From the NCBI GenBank assembly GCA_963715045.1, contig CAVQRC010000009.1, forward strand, positions 124,001 to 188,000: 64,000 bases of DNA, given 5' to 3'. This DNA comes from CAVQRC01 sp963715045 (lineage in GTDB: Bacteria; Planctomycetota; Planctomycetia; Pirellulales; Lacipirellulaceae). The position numbers and the translations under genes were made by a program. Shown one piece after another: positions 34,502-42,116 of this stretch. The notes under the pieces were generated by a model. That model ran no database searches and was not told where the DNA came from. It saw only the letters and a program-made list of their open reading frames with translations. The first letter of the stretch is position 1; each line of letters starts with the position of its first letter.

Positions 34502-34935
34502 ATGAAGCGCTGGCGAAACCCCCGACGTCCAGAGATCGGCCGCGGCGGATTCACGATGACTGAAGTGACGGTCGCCGCCACGTTGCTGGTCGCCGTGGTT
34601 GCCGTGGTGACGCCGCTTGCCGTGCGTAGTGGGCGGGTTCGGCAGGATACGCGGCGGCACCTGATTGCGTGCGAAGAGCTTTCGAACCAGCTCGAGCGGC
34701 TGACGATTCTCGACGGAGCGGCGCTCGCGGAAGCCATCGACCAATTGGCCCCGTCGCCATTCGCGGCAGACACGCTGCCCGGCGTCACGCTCCAGGCCCA
34801 GCTGGTCACCGATGTGGATGGACGACGGATCGTGATGGCCATCACGTGGGATCGCCCACCGCTGGCCAGGCCGATCACGATGACGGCCTGGGTCGTTCCG
34901 CAACGGGACTCCGCCGGAGGGAGGATTCGCCATGA
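34502..34935 (+). pseudogene. Prepilin-like protein A, probable 3' frameshift
   Basis: ATG 34502. The leader is GRGGFTMTEVTVAATLLVAVVAVVTPLAVRS, with G before F, Glu +5 and a hydrophobic helix, i.e. a class III/type IV prepilin signal. Sequence stays protein-like to WVVPQRDSAGG; afterwards this frame becomes Arg/His-rich and runs to 35254 inside the next gene. A frame change near 34905-34925 gives REDSP and TGA 34935, overlapping the following ATG as ATGA, the arrangement expected for coupled genes. Likely a minor pseudopilin (GspI/GspJ position) after the three GspF genes. Confidence 0.55.
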
Positions 34936-35303
34936 ACGGTCGTCGGGGAGTCACGCTCCTGGAACTGCTGCTCGTCATCACGGCCGGCGGCACGCTGTCG
35001 CTGTTGGCAATTGGAACGGTCCATCGGACGATGCGGCTCAATTCGCTGAGCCGGGAGCAGATCGACCTGCAAGCCACGACCGCGCGGTTCACGCGGCAAT
35101 TACGCCGCGACGTCCATCGCAGCGCGTCCGCCCAACTCAGCGATGTCGGCCCGCAGACGTTGACGCTCGCCACCAATCCACCTGCGATCTACACGTTTTC
35201 GCCTGCCGCCGTGCTCCGCCGACAGTCTCTCGCCGATGGCCGCGAGCATCGTGAAACGTACCGTTTCGGCGACAACACGACGTACCTGGTGTCGGTCGAC
35301 TGA
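34932..35303 (+). CDS. Prepilin-like protein B, possible internal stop
   Basis: ATG 34932; MNGRRGVTLLELLLVITAGGTLSLLAIGTV is a prepilin signal (G before V, Glu at +5 of mature). The sequence ends NTTYLVSVD at TGA 35301-35303. The same frame then stays open as GRVVVVAEQPRLNGD...PRILFEFEAHVRRLPGLTSVDEITLPEQQP to a TGA at 35445-35447 that overlaps the GTG start of the next gene. The continued homogeneity and the overlap suggest the gene originally ended at 35447 and that the TGA at 35301 is a premature stop or an error. Pseudopilin of GspH/GspJ type by context. Confidence 0.6.
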   Translation: MNGRRGVTLLELLLVITAGGTLSLLAIGTVHRTMRLNSLSREQIDLQATTARFTRQLRRDVHRSASAQLSDVGPQTLTLATNPPAIYTFSPAAVLRRQSLADGREHRETYRFGDNTTYLVSVD

Positions 35304-35443
35304 GGCCGGGTCGTTGTTGTCGCAGAACAACCCCGACTCAACGGAGATTCAACGCCCAGGATCCTGTTTGAGTTCGAAGCGCACGTGAGGCGGCTCCCCG
35401 GTCTCACCTCAGTCGACGAAATCACGCTACCGGAGCAGCAACC

Positions 35444-35908
35444 GTGAAGCCGCCGCTAACGCCTGTCCGAACATGCTGTCGCGCTAGGTCGCGACCGCGG
35501 CCCCGCGGTTCGATCCTCGTGTGCGTGCTGGTCTGTATGTCGATTGCGGCGGTTCTGTTGACGACGACCGTACAAGCGACGCTGCAGGCCGGCGGCAAGT
35601 CAGGACCGAGGGACAGCTCCGTCAGGCCGAGTGGGTCCTTCGTGGCCGCCGTCCAGAGGGCAGTGGAGAAACTGAACGCTTCGGCTTTGTACACGGGCGA
35701 GGTCTGGTCGCTGGGCCCCGAGTCTTTACCCGGCTACGGCGCGGCACAGGTCGAGATCACAGTCACCGCAACCGACTCCGAGAAGCAGAACGATCGCCGC
35801 ATTCGGATTCTTGTCCTCCTTCCCGTCGATGCGGCTGGTCCGATTCGACGTACCGCAGAGTTCAGTTATTCAATCCCCAAATTGCCTGATTCACCTAAGG
35901 AACCGTAA
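35444..35908 (+). CDS. Hydrophobic-helix prepilin-like protein C
   Basis: 154 residues from GTG. A short basic N-terminus (PRGSILVCVLVCMSIAAVLLTTTVQATLQAG) ends in one hydrophobic helix, like GspK-type or PilX-type proteins that lack a standard leader. The middle (KSGPRDSSVRPSGSFVAAV) is odd. In the +1 frame from 35590 to about 35650 it reads RQVRTEGQLRQAEWVLRG, the usual Gln-rich helix of this class, so two compensating shifts seem to have scrambled about 20 residues. The rest (QRAVEKLNASALYTGEVWSL...) is normal. Its gap to the DUF1559 gene is 2 bp. Confidence 0.5.
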   Translation: MKPPLTPVRTCCRARSRPRPRGSILVCVLVCMSIAAVLLTTTVQATLQAGGKSGPRDSSVRPSGSFVAAVQRAVEKLNASALYTGEVWSLGPESLPGYGAAQVEITVTATDSEKQNDRRIRILVLLPVDAAGPIRRTAEFSYSIPKLPDSPKEP

Positions 35909-35910
35909 CC

Positions 35911-36781
35911 GTGTCTGATACGATCGATCGCCGTCGGGGCTTTACGCTTGTCGAACTGTTGGTCGTGATTGCGATCATCGGCATTCTTGTTTCGCTGTTG
36001 CTGCCGGCCGTGCAGGCTGCTCGCGAGGCGGCCCGGCGGGTGACGTGTCTGAACAACATGTCGCAGCTCGGGCTCGCGGTTCACAACCACGAGTTCGCCA
36101 CCGAGTATTTGCCCGCAGGAGTGATCAACCCCGACGGGCCAATTCGCAGTGAACCGATAGGCCAGCACGTAAGTTGGACCGTGCAGATCCTGCCGTATAT
36201 CGAACAGTCGACCGCGTACCGGATGTTCGACCAGGAAGCGGGTGCATACGCTCCCGAGAACGCCGAAGTTCGGAAACATCAGATGAGCGTCCTGATGTGC
36301 CCGTCGTTCGGAGGAAATGAGCTCAACGAAGATCAAACTGCTGGAATCAGCAACTACGCCGGATGTCACCACGACGTCGAAGCTCCGATCGACGTCGACA
36401 ACCATGGGTTGTTGTTTCTCAACAGCCGTCTGCGATATCGGGACATCCTGGACGGCAGTACGAACACGATTCTGATCGGGGAGATGCTCCCGGACCGTGA
36501 CACGCTGGGCTGGGTCTCGGGGACGCGGGCGACGCTCCGCAATACGGGCAGTTTCGAAGACTTCTATACGCGACGGGGCGGGAATCGCTACCGGAAGTAA
36601 TCCTGATGCGATCCTGGAAAGGGGTCCGCTCGAGGTAGGTGGTTTCGGCAGCAGCCACCCGGGCGGAGCGAACTTCTGCCTGGCCGATGGTTCGTGCCGG
36701 TTTCTCAGCGACAACATCGACCGCGAGACGTTTCAGCAACTGGGCAATCGTGCCGACGGGAAGCTGATGAAGAGTTTTTGA
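35911..36781 (+). pseudogene. DUF1559 prepilin-type protein, frameshifted
   Basis: ATG 35911. The leader RRRGFTLVELLVVIAIIGILVSLLLPAVQAAREAARR is canonical. The DUF1559 body runs to GTRATLRNTGSFEDFYTRRGG, where the frame closes at 36600. The conserved end (LEVGGFGSSHPGGANFCLADGSCRFLSDNIDRETFQQLGNRADGKL) lies in the next frame to 36781. A shift equal to one extra base between about 36560 and 36595 explains it. It is the last gene of the operon. As written the protein loses the family's conserved H-PGGANF/DGS region. Confidence 0.8.
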
Positions 36782-36802
36782 AGCGGGACCGCAATGCTCA
36801 CT

Positions 36803-36826
36803 GGAGCCCTCGGCTTTGCCGGGGGA
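36803..36826. repeat. REP-like hairpin, left copy
   Basis: GGAGCCCTCGGC, three T, GCCGGGGGA: a near-palindrome with seven paired bases. It differs by one base from the reverse complement of the element at 37294-37317. Confidence 0.65.
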
Positions 36827-37293
36827 CGGTTCGGCAGCGGGTACATACCGTGGGAAACTAACTCCTCGAGCAGCAGCGTCACCGGGAGTTCGAACGTGGC
36901 CGGCCAGATCGGCACGCCGCAGCGAGTGCAGAATCTGCCGCGCAGCATCGTTCGTAGCGACGTCGCGCGACGTGGTTTCGGTCGAATCCACCGCGTCCCC
37001 TGGCAAGAGCCCATCGTCGCTGTCTGACCCACGTGCTTCGCTCGCACCTCGAGCATGCACTGGAGCCCGCTCGACTCGCCAGAGGCGCACGTCGCCCGGA
37101 ATGCTACCGTGCTCGCAGCGTTCAATCGCCGGACTTCTCCGCGCAGCGCAACTTGTCGGCGAGGTCGGCTATCGAGTCCGAGGCGAAGTCGCCGATGGAT
37201 GCGGATCAACGACAGTCGACGGTTCGCACCCGACGCACTCAGCTGCGAGCGGCACCATGGCACCGTCGCAAGCAGAACGTCCGCATCGAGCCA

Positions 37294-37317
37294 TCCCCCG
37301 GCAAAGCCGGGGGCTCC
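37294..37317. repeat. REP-like hairpin, right copy
   Basis: TCCCCCGGC, three A, GCCGGGGGCTCC; the arms CCCCCGGC and GCCGGGGG are perfect. It is inverted relative to 36803-36826, so the two could also pair as 24-bp terminal repeats of a ~515-bp element. Confidence 0.65.
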
Positions 37318-37345
37318 GCGTGGAGTTCCCAGATCTTGTTGCGTG

Positions 37346-38563
37346 CTAGGACGCGGCTTCATCCGGGGGCGTTTCGCCGCCGTTAACCTCGGCCTGGTAC
37401 TTCTCGAGCGTTTTCTGGTTCTCTTCGAGGTACGGCCCACCTGCTTCGACCGCTTTCTGCTGCCACTGGATGGCCGTCTCGAGATCGCCCTTCTCGAAAT
37501 AAACTCGGGCCAAAGTATCCAGGGCAGATCCATCCTGTTCGGCGGTTAATTCGACGGCCCGCTCCGCCAGTTTCAGAGCCAGGCTGAAATCGCGGTTGGG
37601 GTTTTCCTCGTTCGTGGCGATCTGCCACGCGAGGCCGTTGAGCAATTGTTCGTCGTCCCATTTCTCCTGGGCGAGAGCGTCGAGGACCCCGCTGGCTTCG
37701 TCGTGACGACCGGCTTGTTGCAAGAGCTGCGATTTCATCAGTCTGAGCTGGGCTGCTTCCGGCATCTGGGTGATGAGGGGTTCGAGGGCCGTCAGTGCGG
37801 TGTCGTAATCCCCGTCTTCGACCGCCTGCGTGATCGTTCGCGAAGCGGCCATCATCAGCCGCTGCGGTTGTTGTTCGGCATTGAATGCGGCCTGTGCCGG
37901 GCCGCGATCGTACGTCCCCGCCACGACCTGAGAGAGCGGATCGTCCATCGCCATCGGGTGACCAATCCATTCGACAAGGCCCTCGCGTCCCACGATGAAC
38001 GCGCAGGGAATCCCTCCTTGTCCGGCAGCCTGCAGGTAAGCGATGGTGGTTGCATTTGCGGAGTCGGTCGCAAGCGTGTAGTCGACCACTTCGCTCCAGG
38101 TCTTGTCGCCGTTGGCTTCCGAGGGCTTGGCGAGGAAGCTCTTGACCGTATCCAGATCCTCATCGGTCACGCCGATCGCAGTCAGCGCGTCGGCATACTT
38201 TTCCTGCAACTCGCTGAGATGCGGCATGCTCGCGCGGCACGGTGGACACCAGGTGGCCCAGAATTCGACGACGTACACGCGGCCTTGTTCGAATGCCGTG
38301 ACCGGCTGGCCCTGGACCCAGGTATCAATCACCAGTGGCGGTGCGGGGTCGCCGATCGAAAGCCACTGCGAGCCGGCGTCGCCGGGAGCCTGGCTGGCGG
38401 TGGGCGCGGGTACGGTGGCCGTCGCGGCAGCAGCATCCGCTCCAGGACTCGAATCGGCTGCGGTCTCCGAGACCGACGCCGTCTGGGCGTCGTCGCCGGC
38501 CGGATTGCAGCCGAGCGAGCAGAAAAGTAGCAGCGAGGCAGCGACAGCGGCGAGGACCTTCAT
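37346..38563 (-). CDS. TlpA-like thioredoxin lipoprotein with TPR-like C-terminus
   Basis: 405 residues. The N-terminus MKVLAAVAASLLLFCSLGCNPAG looks like a lipoprotein signal, although -3 is Ser, which deviates from the strict lipobox. An Ala/Thr/Ser-rich linker leads to the thioredoxin fold (PAPPLVIDTWVQG...VYVVEFWATWCPPCRASMPHLSELQEKY), where WCPPC is the redox motif, plus the cis-Pro region GGIPCAFIVG. The last third contains helical TPR-like repeats (AALEPLITQMPEAAQLRLMKSQLLQQAG, LKLAERAVELTAEQDGSALDTLARVYFEKGDLETAIQWQQKAVEAGG). This thioredoxin-TPR fusion is a common planctomycete type of periplasmic redox protein. Confidence 0.85.
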   Translation of the reverse strand: MKVLAAVAASLLLFCSLGCNPAGDDAQTASVSETAADSSPGADAAAATATVPAPTASQAPGDAGSQWLSIGDPAPPLVIDTWVQGQPVTAFEQGRVYVVEFWATWCPPCRASMPHLSELQEKYADALTAIGVTDEDLDTVKSFLAKPSEANGDKTWSEVVDYTLATDSANATTIAYLQAAGQGGIPCAFIVGREGLVEWIGHPMAMDDPLSQVVAGTYDRGPAQAAFNAEQQPQRLMMAASRTITQAVEDGDYDTALTALEPLITQMPEAAQLRLMKSQLLQQAGRHDEASGVLDALAQEKWDDEQLLNGLAWQIATNEENPNRDFSLALKLAERAVELTAEQDGSALDTLARVYFEKGDLETAIQWQQKAVEAGGPYLEENQKTLEKYQAEVNGGETPPDEAAS

Positions 38564-38700
38564 AGCGAGCGACCTGGGGGGACGGAGGGCAGGTAATGAC
38601 GGGGGCCCGCAACGCCGTCGAGTCGTGCGGTACCCGGAGGGTGACCGTGAAGTGTATCGATGGCCCGCTGGAGAAACTAGTGGAGCCCCGGCTCTGAATT

Positions 38701-38752
38701 ACTAATGACTAAGGACTAATGACTAAGGAATTCCCAATGACGAATTCCCAAG
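38701..38752 (+). repeat. Dispersed 7-mer tandem repeat, copy B
   Basis: Exact 7-mers in register: ACTAATG, ACTAAGG, ACTAATG, ACTAAGG, AATTCCC, AATGACG, AATTCCC, AAGG. It shares its last part and order with 8495-8537. It lies between two minus-strand genes, 140 bp upstream of the TlpA-like gene. Confidence 0.7.
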
Positions 38753-38784
38753 GAAAGAAAAGATGGGTGAGCGGCACGCGTCTG

Positions 38785-40707
38785 CTATTGTTTCGCGGTG
38801 AGCTTCGAGACCACGAAGAGCGTCAGGAAACCGAGCGGGATGGTGACGATGCCGGGCTGGTCGAACGGAATGATCGAGTCACTGGCCGGCAGCCCGAAGA
38901 CCTTTTCGTAGGTGTCGCCGCTGAGCAGGATCCAGGCCAGCGAACTGGTCATGCCAACGACGATTGCCGCGACAATTCCCTGTCGCGTCGTGCCCTTCCA
39001 GAACAGCAACATCACGAGCGACGGCAGGTTGGCCGAAGCGGCCACGCTGAAGGCCCACCCGACGAGATAGCTGACATTCATCTCTTCGAACAGGATCCCA
39101 AGCACAATCGCGATCGCTCCGACCGCGACGGCCGCGATCTTGGCGATGCGAACCTGTTCGTGATCGGTGAACTCCACACCCGACAGGTTCGCCAGCAGGT
39201 CGTGCGTCACCGCGCCGCTCGAGGCCAGGATCAGTCCGCTGACCGTGCCGAGCACGGTCGTGAAGGCGATCGCCGAAATGATCGCGAACAGCCACTCATT
39301 GATACTCTGGGCCAGCAACGGTGCAGCCATATTGCTGTTGGTGACATCGAGCGCACCGCTCGTCATGGCGCCGAGACCCATATAGAGCGTCAGGATATAA
39401 AAGAAGCCGATCGTGGCGATACCGACAATCGTGCTCTTGCGGGCGGCGGCCTCATCCTTGACCGTGTAATAGCGGATCAGAATGTGTGGCAAGGATGCGG
39501 TGCCGCAGAACAGGGCGAGCATCAGCGAGAGAAAATTGAGCTTATCGTAGGGCTGGTCGCTGCGGATGCCCTTGAAGCGGGGATGCTCGCCGGGTCGCAG
39601 TACTTCGGCGCCCGGCGTCGGCTTCTGGTAATAGACCATCGTGAACGTACCGTCCGCGTCGGCAACTCGCTCGGATCGCCACAGCAGGACTTCGCTGTCC
39701 TGGAGCGTGGAAAAAAACGACAGCAGACCCAGCGGTCCGGACTCCTGTTCACCATCCGGTAGCCGGATCACATGGCCGATCGGTTTGAGTTCCGCGTCGC
39801 CCTTCGCTTCGCCCTTGGGCTGGCCGTTGACCAGCGTCGTTCCGGTTTTCGACGTGTGGACGGTTTGTGCTTCGCGCAGGAGCACCTCGCCAGGGGATTG
39901 TTGGTCGACGGTCCACACGGAAACCACGTCCGTCGCCGTGTCGCGAAGACGGACGAAGCGGCTGTCCTTCCAGCCGGCCTCGGGGGGAACCACGGCATAG
40001 CCGGGCACCACGTCCGGTTCGACAAGCGGTGACGCGGCCAGCGGGCCGAGGACCCGGAATGGGCCGCTGGTCGCGTTCATCTCGGTGACTTTGAATCCCT
40101 GCTTGAGAATCAGCACGGTCAATACCGCGCTGAAGATCACCAGCAGTGAGCCTTTGAGAAACTGAACGTAGGTGGTCGAAACCATGCCGGCCGTCACGAC
40201 GATGAAGATCACCGTTGCTCCGACGATCAACACGCCGACCCAATGCGGAAATCCGAGCAGCGGCTGGATCAGCACACCGGCTCCGACCATTTGCGGAATC
40301 AGGTAAAAGACACTCACGGCCAGCGTGCTGATGCCGGCGGCCACCCGGATGCTCTTGGAGCCGAAGCGGGCATCGAGCGCGTCCGCGAACGTGAATTTGC
40401 CCAGACGTTTGAGCGGCTCGGCCACCACAAACAGGGCGACCACCCAGCCCGCCAGGTAGCCGATCGAATACAGAAAACCGTCATAACCGTAGAACGCGAT
40501 CATGCCGCAGATGCCCAGAAACGACGCGGCCGAGAGGTAGTCGCCCGCGAAAGCGACGCCATTGATGAACCAGGGAATCTGACCGTGCGCCGCGAAATAG
40601 CCCTGCGACGACTGCGCCCGGCTGCCGAGGTAAAAGCTCAAGCCAAGCGTGATGCCCGCGAAGATAAAGAAGGCGATCACAGCAATCGCGGATGGTTCGT
40701 AAATCAT
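38785..40707 (-). CDS. Sodium:solute symporter (acetate/ActP-like)
   Basis: 640 residues from ATG 40707. About 13 hydrophobic helices in the SSS family order: YFAAHGQIPWFINGVAFAGDYLSAASFLGICGMIAFYGYDGF, then GRFTFADALDARFG-type segment (GKFTFADALDARFGSKSIRVAAG) and LNFLSLMLALFCGTASLPHILIRYYTVKDEAAARKS. These match cation/acetate symporters. Between helices there is a hydrophilic insertion of about 160 residues (roughly 235 to 395) with a GSPG... and WRSERVADADGTFTMVYYQ, longer than in E. coli ActP. It imports a small carboxylate with sodium. It overlaps the DUF485 gene by 4 bp. Confidence 0.9.
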   Translation of the reverse strand: MIYEPSAIAVIAFFIFAGITLGLSFYLGSRAQSSQGYFAAHGQIPWFINGVAFAGDYLSAASFLGICGMIAFYGYDGFLYSIGYLAGWVVALFVVAEPLKRLGKFTFADALDARFGSKSIRVAAGISTLAVSVFYLIPQMVGAGVLIQPLLGFPHWVGVLIVGATVIFIVVTAGMVSTTYVQFLKGSLLVIFSAVLTVLILKQGFKVTEMNATSGPFRVLGPLAASPLVEPDVVPGYAVVPPEAGWKDSRFVRLRDTATDVVSVWTVDQQSPGEVLLREAQTVHTSKTGTTLVNGQPKGEAKGDAELKPIGHVIRLPDGEQESGPLGLLSFFSTLQDSEVLLWRSERVADADGTFTMVYYQKPTPGAEVLRPGEHPRFKGIRSDQPYDKLNFLSLMLALFCGTASLPHILIRYYTVKDEAAARKSTIVGIATIGFFYILTLYMGLGAMTSGALDVTNSNMAAPLLAQSINEWLFAIISAIAFTTVLGTVSGLILASSGAVTHDLLANLSGVEFTDHEQVRIAKIAAVAVGAIAIVLGILFEEMNVSYLVGWAFSVAASANLPSLVMLLFWKGTTRQGIVAAIVVGMTSSLAWILLSGDTYEKVFGLPASDSIIPFDQPGIVTIPLGFLTLFVVSKLTAKQ

Positions 40708-40943
40708 GCGCGATCCTCCCGGTCGCTGGGATCCCGGGAGGGGCGACATAGCCAGCCGTAAAGAAGTGCCAGGACGAATGCTGCAATAATCAGCCCGAAC
40801 CCATACAGGATCGCCAGGTTGACGCCGGCGATTGGCGTCATCTGCATGACGTCAGCGGCGAATGCAACGAGAAACACGAAACCCCCGTAGAGGATCAGGT
40901 ACACGGCGAATAGAACGAGGCCGATCCTGGAATTCGGTTGCAT
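40704..40943 (-). CDS. DUF485 membrane protein, symporter partner
   Basis: 79 residues from ATG 40943. Two hydrophobic helices (GLVLFAVYLILYGGFVFLVAF and GVNLAILYGFGLIIAAFVLALLYGWLC) with the family's LYGFGLIIAAFVLALLYGW segment. DUF485 (YjcH-like) genes usually sit before actP and are co-expressed with it; here the stop TGA overlaps the symporter ATG (ATGA). Earlier in-frame codons add unrelated sequence. Confidence 0.85.
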   Translation of the reverse strand: MQPNSRIGLVLFAVYLILYGGFVFLVAFAADVMQMTPIAGVNLAILYGFGLIIAAFVLALLYGWLCRPSRDPSDREDRA

Positions 40944-41112
40944 CGACAAACGCCGCCGGGTCGGGGAAGAGGCTGGCAGAGAAGAGTGAAGCAGCCAAAC
41001 TACTAGCAGATCCTGGGACCCCGGGCAAGGGTTGGGAGGGTCGACGGGCAGCAACAGCGTTAGGGAGCCGCGACACGGCCGGCAGGAGTTGCCAAAACAA
41101 GTGAAACTCCCG

Positions 41113-41160
41113 AAACCCACAAACCCACCAACCCACAAACCTACAAACCTACAAACCTAC
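41113..41160. repeat. Six copies of an 8-mer tandem repeat
   Basis: AAACCCAC twice, CAACCCAC, then AAACCTAC three times, in perfect register. It lies 70 bp before the ATG at 41231, upstream of two divergent genes. Confidence 0.75.
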
Positions 41161-41230
41161 CTTGACCCATTCCGCTGCGATCGCGATGATCCGCCGTCCT
41201 ATTTTGACGACGAGCAGGGAAGGTCGAGGG

Positions 41231-42112
41231 ATGCGGTACTTGTGGACACGATGCCTGTGGGCGGTGGCGGCATGCCTGGCGGTGGGTGGTGTGCCCTCGG
41301 TGAGCACGGGTGAAGAAGCGGTTCATTTCGCCCGTCGCTCTGCGACCGTTGGCGATGTCGCGCGACAGAGCGTGGAGTTCCGACTGCAGATGGAACTGCA
41401 GTATCTCCAGGGCGGGCAAGAGACACCGGCCGAATCAACGGAGATTGTCCGCCGTCAGTCGCGGATTCTGAAGGTCCTGGAAATCGGCGCGTCGGAGGTC
41501 ACCGCGGCGCGGGTCAACTTTGTGAACGCGACTCAGGAGATTCGCGAGAGCGGAGGCACGCCGCAAGCGCTGCCGGCACCGATCTCGGGCAAGACCTACG
41601 ACGTCGCGCGCCAGGATGACACATTGCAAATCACCGATGACGGGGGTGCCATCCCGCCGTTCGCGGAGTACGAGCTGGTGGCCGCGGCGATGGCTTCGAT
41701 CGGGCGTCCCAATCCGTTGGCTGAGTATCTGGGCGGTCGGACGGTTCGCGTCGGCGAGACGCTGACGCTTCCCAAAGAGCTGGCGCGGCTGTTCTTCGAA
41801 GCGGCCGAAAACGTGGATGACATCCAGCGATTCGAGTTGATCTTGCGTGGGCGGCGGGACATCGAGAATCGGAGTTGCGGCGTCTTTGACATGCGACTCG
41901 ATGCTCAAAGCCGGGGCAACTCGACGATGCAGATGCAAATCGAGGGCCGACTGGTCGTCGATACGGCTTCGTGTCGGGTGATGGACATCCGCGTCGTGGG
42001 GCCGGTGGTGATGCGGGAGACGCGAGGCCCCGTCGGCGGGCAATACGAAGTCTGGGGGCAGGGCAAGCTGCAGGTCGCGATGGCCGCCAGCTACGACGAC
42101 GCCACGCAGTGA
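41231..42112 (+). CDS. Secreted hypothetical protein
   Basis: 293 residues from ATG 41231 with GAGGG just upstream. MRYLWTRCLWAVAACLAVGGVPSVSTGEE is a signal peptide. The mature protein has mixed alpha/beta sequence (QSVEFRLQMELQYLQGGQETPAESTEIVRRQSRILKVLEIG; VRVGETLTLPKELARLFFEAAENVDDIQRFELILRGRRDIENRSCGVFDMRL; QIEGRLVVDTASCRVMDIRVVGPV) that I do not recognise. The repeated FDM/INGRLVVD-like strands suggest a beta-rich fold as in outer-membrane-associated or LolA-like proteins, but this is only impression. It ends 4 bp before the convergent gene. Confidence 0.6.
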   Translation: MRYLWTRCLWAVAACLAVGGVPSVSTGEEAVHFARRSATVGDVARQSVEFRLQMELQYLQGGQETPAESTEIVRRQSRILKVLEIGASEVTAARVNFVNATQEIRESGGTPQALPAPISGKTYDVARQDDTLQITDDGGAIPPFAEYELVAAAMASIGRPNPLAEYLGGRTVRVGETLTLPKELARLFFEAAENVDDIQRFELILRGRRDIENRSCGVFDMRLDAQSRGNSTMQMQIEGRLVVDTASCRVMDIRVVGPVVMRETRGPVGGQYEVWGQGKLQVAMAASYDDATQ

Positions 42113-42116
42113 GGCA

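Larger units (their letters stand above)
36782..37345 (+). other. Convergent intergenic region bounded by hairpin repeats
   Basis: 564 bp between the end of the pseudopilus-like operon and the convergent TlpA-like gene. Two 24-base hairpin elements face each other at its edges (listed separately). The 470 bp between has uneven reading frames on both strands and no domain I recognise; the minus-strand segment near 36850-36970 (LRGRFCTRCGVPIWPATFELPVTLLLEELV) may be remnants of a gene. Confidence 0.45.

Noticed and set aside
36733..37533. 266-codon minus-strand frame across the hairpin-bounded gap
   Set aside because: Its first part overlaps the TlpA-like gene in another frame and is Arg-rich; only the middle looks vaguely protein-like, not enough for a call.
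38719..39762. 347-codon plus-strand frame
   Set aside because: Antisense to the symporter; Arg/Gln/Asp-rich shadow.
41113..41160. CRISPR or origin repeat
   Set aside because: 8-base units without spacers; no DnaA-box pattern or dnaA nearby.
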